Assembly (NCBI GenBank): GCA_004212135.1
Contig: RXIE01000015.1
Span: forward strand, 1-5,213
DNA: 5,213 nt
From: Candidatus Methanophagales archaeon ANME-1-THS
GTDB lineage: Archaea > Halobacteriota > Syntropharchaeia > Alkanophagales > Methanospirareceae
Reading direction: 5' to 3'
Shown in pieces: positions 1 to 5,019 of this stretch. Both the position numbers and the translations under genes were made by a program. Within the stretch, counting starts at the first letter, position 1, and every line of letters begins with the position of its first letter. The notes below the pieces were generated by a model. The model was not told the DNA's origin. It did no database searches and was given only the letters and a program-made list of their open reading frames with translations.

Positions 1-10
1 CAGTCGAGCG

Positions 11-1300
11 ATGAGGATCGGGTTTTTCGTCGCGGAATATCCGCCGCGGACCGTCAGCGGTGTGGGACTGTACGCAGCGAGTATCTGTCAGGCGCTGAAG
101 AATCGAGGGCATGTGGTCTCGGTCTTTACGATGAACGATGGAACCTTGAAGGTGCGAGAGACCGTACAGGGGGTTGATGTGAATAGACCACTGCTGGTCA
201 ATGGAAGCATCATACTGCCCCAGTTGCTCACCAGGGATGACCTGCCCATCTCAGGCACGGGCATTAAATTCTTCAACGATGTGCTCATCTATAACATCCT
301 CAGCGCAACGAAATTCGTCAACCAGTTTATGAAAAAGGAGGGATTAACATTTGATATGATCGCCGCACACGACTGGCTCACGGGTATAGCCGGGATAATG
401 GTAAAGCAAGAGACCGGTTTACCATTTGTCTTTCATCTCCATTCAAACGAAGGGGTTCGTTCACCGCTGGGGCACGGCTCACGGGTTATTCGGCATATCG
501 AGAAAACAGCGGCTCAGGTCGCTGATCGGGTGATCACCGTCTGTTATCCCAGATCCGAGTATCTCGTGATGCGTGGCTTTGATCCCACCAAGATGACCGT
601 CTGCTGGAACGCCATCGATTTAGCCCGATATGATCCACGTCGTGTCAAGCCTGAAACGATCAGGGCGTTGAGGAGCAGATACGGGATCAAAACCGATGAG
701 AAAATGCTGCTCTTCGTCGGTGGGCTGGCTCAGATCGGAGGTGTTGTGAACCTGGTGAAAGCGATGCAATTAGTGACCCGTGCGCACCCGGAGGCGAAAC
801 TGGTTATTCTCGGCATAGGCGAGTTCGAGCCGGAGATCTCCAATTTGATTACGGATCTGGACCTGGGAGATAAGATCACGACGAGGTTTGAGGTGGTGAC
901 CGAAGAAGAACGGATAATCCATTATGGGGCGTGTGATGCAGTTATCTGCTCCACGCTCAATGAACCGTGTAGCATCATCTCATTAGAGGCGATGGCGATG
1001 AAGAAACCGGTTATACTCGGTTGTAAGGGCATTTGTTGCTCCTGTGACCAGATCGTCGCTTCTGGAGATAAGCAGACCGGCGTGCTTATCGACGGCAGCA
1101 ATTGTGCAGACCTGGCATGGGAGATCTGTAACTTGCTTAAAGATATAAGAAAAGCGCGAGAAATGGGCAAAAGAGGCAGAAAACGCGTCGAACGGTATCT
1201 CTCCGGAGATACAATCGCAGATTATACCATTGCGGTCTATGAGGATGTGATCCACGAGGTGCGAACGAAGCAAAGAGCACAACCTCTTCGGTCAGTTTGA
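11..1300 (+). CDS. Divergent GT4-family glycosyltransferase paralogue, probably catalytically impaired
   Basis: A 429-residue GT-B fold protein, collinear from end to end with the next gene (roughly 60% identity by eye). Residues 1-200 form the acceptor-side domain (MRIGFFVAEYPPR at the start, HDW at 120-122, HLHS at 142-145). Residues 230-415 form the nucleotide-sugar domain (FVGGL at 235-239, the two glutamates of the E-x7-E motif at 318 and 326). Unlike its neighbour, it lacks the Arg and Lys expected in the VGRL-x3-KG donor-phosphate motif (Gly238 and Gly243 here). Its GGLG loop reads SGVG (16-19), the Phe-Gly after the first Glu is Cys-Ser, and STEWGR reads SNEGVR. Cysteines cluster at 338-345. 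The frame is intact, with no internal stop. The start was chosen by alignment with the neighbour's MRIGFFV; only 10 upstream bases are visible and no clear Shine-Dalgarno is seen. It may be a pseudoenzyme, a retuned enzyme or an early pseudogene; family membership is secure, activity is not. Confidence 0.85.
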   Translation: MRIGFFVAEYPPRTVSGVGLYAASICQALKNRGHVVSVFTMNDGTLKVRETVQGVDVNRPLLVNGSIILPQLLTRDDLPISGTGIKFFNDVLIYNILSATKFVNQFMKKEGLTFDMIAAHDWLTGIAGIMVKQETGLPFVFHLHSNEGVRSPLGHGSRVIRHIEKTAAQVADRVITVCYPRSEYLVMRGFDPTKMTVCWNAIDLARYDPRRVKPETIRALRSRYGIKTDEKMLLFVGGLAQIGGVVNLVKAMQLVTRAHPEAKLVILGIGEFEPEISNLITDLDLGDKITTRFEVVTEEERIIHYGACDAVICSTLNEPCSIISLEAMAMKKPVILGCKGICCSCDQIVASGDKQTGVLIDGSNCADLAWEICNLLKDIRKAREMGKRGRKRVERYLSGDTIADYTIAVYEDVIHEVRTKQRAQPLRSV

Positions 1301-1377
1301 TTACGACCACGACGAAAAAGAGAAGGAGATCCTCTTGTATATGCATAACGCGCTGCATTATCTGTGCCAAATTTGCT

Positions 1378-1390
1378 AGAAATTTATACA
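1378..1390 (+). promoter_or_regulatory. Alternative TATA box upstream of the second GT4 gene
   Basis: AGAAA followed by TTTATACA is a second BRE/TATA-like match, about 60 bases upstream of the first candidate. It would start transcription near 1410-1418 and give a leader of about 150 bases. The ATAATGT direct repeat begins at its last base, so if this box is used the repeat would sit where a regulator could interfere. Less likely than the 1440 box because of the longer leader. Confidence 0.25.
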
Positions 1391-1439
1391 TAATGTTCAA
1401 AAATAATGTCATAAATTCGAAAGTTATTTGTCAAAAGCA

Positions 1440-1453
1440 CGAAAATTTTTAAG
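1440..1453 (+). promoter_or_regulatory. Candidate archaeal BRE/TATA promoter for the second GT4 gene
   Basis: CGAAAATTTTTAAG resembles the archaeal BRE (CGAAA) followed directly by an A/T-rich TATA element. With the usual spacing of about 25 bases, transcription would begin near 1470-1478, leaving a leader of roughly 90-100 bases before the ATG at 1569. It lies at the downstream edge of the AT-rich patch. Assigned by pattern only. Confidence 0.4.
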
Positions 1454-1568
1454 ATCAAGCTCGCAATGTGATTGACGGTAGTGACCGCACGGAGATTACC
1501 AGGAAGAGGAGATGGTGAGCCGCGTGCAGGAGAACTGACCAGCATTATACTGAACCTCAAGGACTGAA

Positions 1569-2888
1569 ATGAGAATCGGATTTTTTGTCTGGGAATATCC
1601 GCCTCGGATTGTCGGTGGCTTAGGTACCTATGCAGAGAATATCTGCCCCGCTCTGATCAGCAAGGGGCATGATGTCTCCGTGTTTACCATGAATGATGGG
1701 TCATTAAAGACACGTGAGACGTTAAAAGGCGTCGATGTGAACAGGCCGATGCTCGTTGACGGAGGGAGTATACTTCCGCTCTGCATGACCGAGGACCTGA
1801 GAAGATGGGGCACAGGCATCAAATTCTTCAATGATGTACTCCTCTACAACATCCTCAGTGCAACGAAATTTGTGAACCAGCTCATCAAAAAAGAAGGATA
1901 TAAGTTTGATATCATCTGCGTACACGACTGGCTGAGTGCGATGGCGGGGATCATGGCGAAGCGAGAGACGGGTCTGCCCTTCGTCTTCCATCTCCATTCG
2001 ACTGAGTGGGGTCGTGCACTCAATGGCGGCTCGGAGACGATCATGCAATTTGAGAAGAACGCAGCTGAGATCGCTGATCGGATCATGACCGTGAGTTATC
2101 CGATGCAGGAAGACCTCATCAAGCATGGTATCAGCTCCGAAAAAATCCATGTCTGCTGGAATGGCATACCGGTGGAACGATATGATCCCCACAAGCTCTC
2201 TGACCAGGCTATTTCGGGCTTGAGGAGCAGCTACGGGATCAAGCCGGACGAGAAGATGATCCTCTTTGTCGGTCGATTGACCGCGGTCAAGGGTATTGTG
2301 AATCTGGTAAAGGCAATGCCCCTGGTCATCAGCAGGTATCCTGATGCGAAACTCGTGATACTCGGCAAAGGTGAGCTGGAGCGAACGATCACTGATCTCA
2401 TACACGTCTTTAAAATTGGCGATCACGTGAAGACAAAGTTTGAATTTGTCTCCGAGGGTGAACGGATACTGCATTACGGCGCCTGTGATCTCTTCGTTGC
2501 TCCTTCGGTCTATGAGCCGTTTGGGATTATCGCATTAGAGGCGATGGCGATGGAGAAGCCCCTTGTGGTCGGTGCACGAGGCATCAGTGGGTTCCGGGAT
2601 TTTGTGATCCCTTCCGGACCCGAGCAAACCGGCATTCACGTGGATGGCAACAACTCCGCGGATATCGCATGGGGCATCAATTCGCTCCTCGAAGATCTGG
2701 ATGCGGCTAAGGAGATGGGTAAACGGGGTAGGAAACGAGTCGAGCAGTATTTCACCTGGGATAAAATCGCCGCTCATACCATCGAGGTCTATGAAGAGGT
2801 GATCAGCGAGGTAAACGGGGGCAAGCATACGCAAATCTTTTCTCACCCTCCGTCTCGTCCTTCTCTGTCTCCGATCGGCTCAGTATGA
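1569..2888 (+). CDS. GT4-family (glycogen synthase-like) glycosyltransferase
   Basis: A 439-residue retaining GT-B glycosyltransferase of family 4, expected to act in the cytoplasm and move a sugar from a nucleotide-sugar donor to a growing glycan or polysaccharide. The N-terminal domain has MRIGFFVWEYPPR, the glycine loop GGLG (16-19), HDW (119-121) and HSTEWGR (143-149). The C-terminal domain has VGRL with Arg236, Lys241 five residues on (the Arg/Lys pair that binds donor phosphates in GT4/GT5 enzymes), and an E-x7-E motif at Glu316/Glu324 in EPFGIIALE. The tail after about residue 418 is polar and Pro/Ser-rich. Length is normal for the family. The ATG follows AAGGA by five bases and aligns with the paralogue upstream. 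Donor and acceptor cannot be read from sequence: glycogen-like polymer, protein glycan or envelope polysaccharide are all open. The last 9 bases overlap the convergent CBS gene. Confidence 0.93.
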   Translation: MRIGFFVWEYPPRIVGGLGTYAENICPALISKGHDVSVFTMNDGSLKTRETLKGVDVNRPMLVDGGSILPLCMTEDLRRWGTGIKFFNDVLLYNILSATKFVNQLIKKEGYKFDIICVHDWLSAMAGIMAKRETGLPFVFHLHSTEWGRALNGGSETIMQFEKNAAEIADRIMTVSYPMQEDLIKHGISSEKIHVCWNGIPVERYDPHKLSDQAISGLRSSYGIKPDEKMILFVGRLTAVKGIVNLVKAMPLVISRYPDAKLVILGKGELERTITDLIHVFKIGDHVKTKFEFVSEGERILHYGACDLFVAPSVYEPFGIIALEAMAMEKPLVVGARGISGFRDFVIPSGPEQTGIHVDGNNSADIAWGINSLLEDLDAAKEMGKRGRKRVEQYFTWDKIAAHTIEVYEEVISEVNGGKHTQIFSHPPSRPSLSPIGSV

Positions 2889-3725
2889 TGGTCGAGTTCT
2901 TTTGAACGGTAAACGAAGTTCCTTGCCAGGTCGATACCGATAGCTACCCAGCCATAAATCCCCGGCGAAGCTGGAGATTGACTGCTGTTTTCTTAAAAAG
3001 GTGATATGCCTGAACTTTCTCAGGATCTCATCTAACCTCTTTCTGTGTTCCTCCACAGAAATCAGCTTCTCGGCTTCTTCGATACCTTCAGCCTCATGAT
3101 ACAGCTGCTCTAAGCGCTCAAATATACCCATGAGTTCATCGTCATCCACATAATAACTCACCAGCTCACACAGTTCATTGTGCACCTCTTTCAATCGTTG
3201 CTTGTAGCTCAGCAGATGGTTGCCCGCTAAACATACTTCGCTCTCGCTTAAAGCTCGTTCGAGTCTATCCAGTGTCCATCCACTGGCTAAAAGACGAACC
3301 TCAGGATAAAATCGCTTCACATACTCCGGCTTCAGGGTCAGTATGTTTCGGATGCTCACAATACCCACGAGCACACCGTTTTCAACCACCGGCAACCGTT
3401 TGATACGCTTGTTCGCCGCGAGTGCACTTGCTTCATCGACCGAGGCGTCAGGTTCGATGGTGATTAGAGGGTAAGACATGATCTCTTTCGCCTTGAGCTC
3501 GTCAGCCCGTTTGTTCTTCAAGAGGACCTTCAACGCAATGTCGCGCTCGGTAATAATCCCCGTAGGTTTACCGGCCGAGGTGATGACCACACTGCCAATG
3601 CCCATCTCGGCCATATCCTTCACGACCTCAGAAACGAGCGCTTCTTCATCTTCGCTGATGATTGGACGGCTCATGATATCACGAACCTTCATCTCACCCT
3701 TTTCCAGCTCTTTTTTGGGATGCAT
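2880..3725 (-). CDS. Tandem CBS-domain protein with a helical C-terminal extension
   Basis: A 281-residue protein with a Bateman module: CBS1 at about 14-71 (VRDIMSRP at the start, GIITERDI at 56-63) and CBS2 at about 78-133 (KEIMSYPLITI, then GIVSIRNIL). Such pairs usually bind adenine nucleotides or S-adenosylmethionine and control an attached domain or partner. CBS1 keeps the Asp (62) of the G-x-x-T-x-x-D ribose-contact motif; CBS2 has Asn127 there. Residues 140-245 are charged and look helical or coiled-coil; the last 35 or so are basic and aromatic (LWLGSYRYRPGK). I do not recognise this C-terminal part. No membrane segment is visible. An upstream extension of the frame to 3803 was rejected because it would overlap the preceding gene; the chosen ATG has GAGGT (3737-3733) seven bases ahead. 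That site overlaps the preceding gene's stop codon, implying co-transcription and coupled translation. The 3' end overlaps the convergent GT4 gene by 9 bases. Confidence 0.87.
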   Translation of the reverse strand: MHPKKELEKGEMKVRDIMSRPIISEDEEALVSEVVKDMAEMGIGSVVITSAGKPTGIITERDIALKVLLKNKRADELKAKEIMSYPLITIEPDASVDEASALAANKRIKRLPVVENGVLVGIVSIRNILTLKPEYVKRFYPEVRLLASGWTLDRLERALSESEVCLAGNHLLSYKQRLKEVHNELCELVSYYVDDDELMGIFERLEQLYHEAEGIEEAEKLISVEEHRKRLDEILRKFRHITFLRKQQSISSFAGDLWLGSYRYRPGKELRLPFKRTRPSY

Positions 3726-3732
3726 CGCTGTT

Positions 3733-3737
3733 ACCTC
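3733..3737 (-). promoter_or_regulatory. Shine-Dalgarno site of the CBS gene, overlapping the upstream stop codon
   Basis: On the - strand the sequence reads TGAGGT, in which the TGA ends the DUF2111-like gene and GAGGT is the ribosome binding site, seven bases before the ATG at 3725. This fixes the CBS start and suggests translational coupling between the two genes. Confidence 0.65.
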
Positions 3738-4140
3738 ACTTTTTGTCCGGGGGGTACCGGGGATGCGATCTGATCTGTTCGAGCACACGCGGGAAGTCGG
3801 CAAAGACCGCGCCTAAATCGAGCGTGCCGATCAGGTCGACAACGCCTAACGCGGCTATCACCTCACCTTTGCGGTTTCGAATCGGGGTAACAATGACCGG
3901 GATACGCGCATATCGACCGATAAGCGGCGTTGTCCGAATGACCCGGTTCTCTTCGAGCGCGCGTTCTAATATCGGACCGGTGTACTCATAATCAATGACC
4001 TCGCCCTGTTCTACCCGAACACCCTTCTTATTCTTGCTTCGCATGGTCACGGGTATCACGAGGAGGTCATTCAGTGCGAGTGCAATCGGTGCGAGTTCTT
4101 CTGCCGTGGAGTCTTTACTCAGTACGATCTCTTCTCCCAA
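3736..4140 (-). CDS. DUF2111-like protein, second tandem copy
   Basis: A 134-residue soluble protein that I match, from memory of the family, to DUF2111 (Pfam PF09884), known mainly from methanogenic archaea and without an assigned function. Core blocks are EELAPIALA (15-23), LLVIPVTMRSKNK (26-38), GEVID (46-50), YTGPILERA (53-61) and PIRNRKGEVIAALGVVD (86-102). The last block resembles the central strands of PAS/GAF-type sensor domains, so a small-molecule sensing role is a guess. It matches the copy just upstream at about 92 of the first 121 residues; only the C-terminal tails differ (here basic, ending PPDKK). It starts at TTG, supported by GGTGA (4151-4147) six bases before it and by alignment with the paralogue. 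The 48-base gap to the previous gene and the stop inside the next gene's Shine-Dalgarno point to an operon. Confidence 0.8.
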   Translation of the reverse strand: MGEEIVLSKDSTAEELAPIALALNDLLVIPVTMRSKNKKGVRVEQGEVIDYEYTGPILERALEENRVIRTTPLIGRYARIPVIVTPIRNRKGEVIAALGVVDLIGTLDLGAVFADFPRVLEQIRSHPRYPPDKK

Positions 4141-4146
4141 TTTTGT

Positions 4147-4151
4147 TCACC
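4147..4151 (-). promoter_or_regulatory. Shine-Dalgarno site that supports a TTG start
   Basis: GGTGA on the - strand lies six bases before TTG at 4140. It decides the non-ATG start of the second DUF2111-like gene; the same motif and spacing precede the ATG of the small gene at 4958. Confidence 0.6.
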
Positions 4152-4188
4152 CGCTCTTTCTTACGAGTATACAATCCCCGCACCGGGC

Positions 4189-4587
4189 TTATATGATTTT
4201 GGGTTTTTCTCCTGATTTAAGCCCTTCGAGCACACGAGGATAATGGGCAAATACCGCGCCCAAATCCACCGTACCGATCACATCGACAATGCCTAAGGCC
4301 GCTATTACCTCACCCTTTTTGTTCCTGATCGGAGCAACAACGACCGGTGTCCCTGCATATCGGCCACTGAGGGGCATTGTCCGAATCATCCGATTCTCCT
4401 CCATCGCTCGCTCTAATATCGGACCGGTATAATCAAAATCGATCACCTCTCCCTTCTCCACGCAGACCCCCCTTTTATTCTTGCTCCGCATGGTCACGGG
4501 TATCACGAGCAACTCGCCCACTGCGAGTGCGATCGGTGCGAGTTCTTCTGCGGATGCATCTTCAGTTATTACAATACCCTCTCTCAT
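4189..4587 (-). CDS. DUF2111-like protein, first tandem copy
   Basis: A 132-residue protein of the same DUF2111-like family as the gene that follows it. It shares the blocks LLVIPVTMRSKNK, GEVID, YTGPILERA, KGEVIAALG and DLGAVFA. Most differences between the two are conservative (Val/Leu/Ile, Phe/Tyr, Asp/Glu), which suggests two maintained proteins rather than one decaying copy. The C-terminus is short and basic (GEKPKII). No signal peptide, membrane span or DNA-binding motif is visible. The ATG at 4587 aligns with the paralogue's start, but no strong Shine-Dalgarno precedes it. The gene lies 32 bases after the stop of the small DUF5752-like gene, so translation may depend on coupling. A PAS/GAF-like sensor fold is an inference from the PVVVAPIRNKKGEVIAALG block; the function is unknown. 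Confidence 0.8.
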   Translation of the reverse strand: MREGIVITEDASAEELAPIALAVGELLVIPVTMRSKNKRGVCVEKGEVIDFDYTGPILERAMEENRMIRTMPLSGRYAGTPVVVAPIRNKKGEVIAALGIVDVIGTVDLGAVFAHYPRVLEGLKSGEKPKII

Positions 4588-4619
4588 TGTGCTTTACTGC
4601 TGCAGTACCCTCGTTTTGG

Positions 4620-4958
4620 TTAAAACGCACTCAGCTCTTCGTACCGCGCGATGATGATCCTCTTGAAGTTGCCCGGTGCTGCTCGTATCTTATCCGCAGT
4701 TTCTTTATCGCCCAGATATTCTATCCATGATGCGACCCAGTCCGCTTCGTTCTCCGTGAACGTATCAATTCGGTCCTTCAACTCTGCCAGGTTGCTTATC
4801 GCGATACACTCGGTGCCTCTGAAGAGATAATACGGATTCTTTCCAGCAGGCCTGAACAAGCAGCGAGCAATCTCCGCTTTCGTCTGTTCCTCTGGCTCCA
4901 CTTCGTCCGCCCATTTCCTCCTTATCGAGTCCCATTTCCTTTTCTTTTTTTGCGCCAT
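4620..4958 (-). CDS. Small DUF5752-like protein of unknown function
   Basis: A 112-residue soluble protein. It begins with a very basic stretch (AQKKKRKWDSIRRKW, 2-16), then a charged linker, then a compact domain at about 40-111 with YYLFRGTECIAISNLAEL, WIEYLGDKETADKI and RYEEL. The order (a short strand pair, then N-L-x-E-L, then W-I-x-x-x-L-G-D-x-E-x-A) resembles DUF5752 as I remember it, a small family often found beside archaeal glycosyltransferase and trehalose/glycogen genes; I could not test this. It lies 61 bases downstream of the third GT4 gene's end on the same strand, which fits that context. The ATG has GGTGA six bases upstream and a TATA-like palindrome about 65 bases upstream, so it may be the first gene of a separate transcript as well as part of a longer one. 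The basic N-terminus could contact nucleic acid or polyanions (inference). Confidence 0.75.
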   Translation of the reverse strand: MAQKKKRKWDSIRRKWADEVEPEEQTKAEIARCLFRPAGKNPYYLFRGTECIAISNLAELKDRIDTFTENEADWVASWIEYLGDKETADKIRAAPGNFKRIIIARYEELSAF

Positions 4959-4961
4959 GAA

Positions 4962-4986
4962 CCTTCACCTTCTCATCCTTCACCTT
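4962..4986 (-). repeat. 10-base direct repeat carrying two Shine-Dalgarno-like sites
   Basis: AAGGTGAAGG occurs twice on the - strand (4986-4977 and 4971-4962), separated by ATGAG, a 15-base period. The copy nearer the gene provides the GGTGA used for the ATG at 4958. The distal copy stands before an internal ATG that would encode only Met-Arg-Arg before a stop. It could be a duplicated ribosome-loading site or chance. Confidence 0.55.
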
Positions 4987-5019
4987 TAGTACGTGTTGTA
5001 TCTTACATCTGTAGCCAGA

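Larger units (their letters stand above)
1301..1568 (+). other. Intergenic region between the two GT4 genes, AT-rich in its middle
   Basis: These 268 bases hold no convincing gene. The first 75 or so have ordinary composition. About 1376-1455 is strongly AT-rich and contains two BRE/TATA-like boxes and a direct repeat of ATAATGT (1390-1396 and 1403-1409, 13-base period). From about 1460 to the next start the composition returns to normal, as expected for a 5' leader. An 8-codon reading frame (1512-1538, MVSRVQEN) follows an AGGAAG sequence. The leader ends in AAGGA (1559-1563), five bases before the next gene's ATG. The length and boxes suggest that the second GT4 gene has its own promoter rather than depending on read-through from the first. 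Confidence 0.6.

Noticed and set aside
1251..1379. A 42-codon open frame running from the end of the first GT4 into the gap (contains FDYDHDEKEKEILLYMHNAL)
   Set aside because: Part overlaps the GT4 in another frame, it has no upstream start with a ribosome site, and it resembles nothing I recognise. Possible gene remnant, but unsupported.
1722..2474. A 250-codon open frame on the - strand, antisense to the second GT4 gene
   Set aside because: It lies wholly inside a well-supported GT4 coding region, shows no recognisable domain, and is explained by the GT4 codon usage. Similar shorter antisense frames (88-288, 922-1170, 983-1282, 2535-2846) were rejected for the same reason.
2896..2907. GTTC-TTTT-GAAC hairpin just after the second GT4 stop as a terminator
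   Set aside because: Only a 4-base stem, and it lies within the CBS coding sequence with no adequate T-run after it.
3726..3803. N-terminal extension of the CBS protein by 26 residues
   Set aside because: It would overlap the end of the DUF2111-like gene in another frame, adds a low-complexity sequence without CBS homology, and the ATG at 3725 has a good Shine-Dalgarno.
4177..4187. CCCG-CAC-CGGG hairpin between the DUF2111-like genes as a terminator or attenuator
   Set aside because: A 4-base stem with a 3-base loop and no following T-run; too weak to support.
3478..4730. Several + strand frames of 80-117 codons opposite the CBS and DUF2111-like genes
   Set aside because: They are Ser/Arg/Pro-rich antisense shadows of paralogous genes, with no independent support.
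4765..4983. A 72-codon frame on the - strand overlapping the small DUF5752-like gene
   Set aside because: It is a frame-shifted shadow: no ribosome site at its start, and low-complexity content against the structured 112-residue product.
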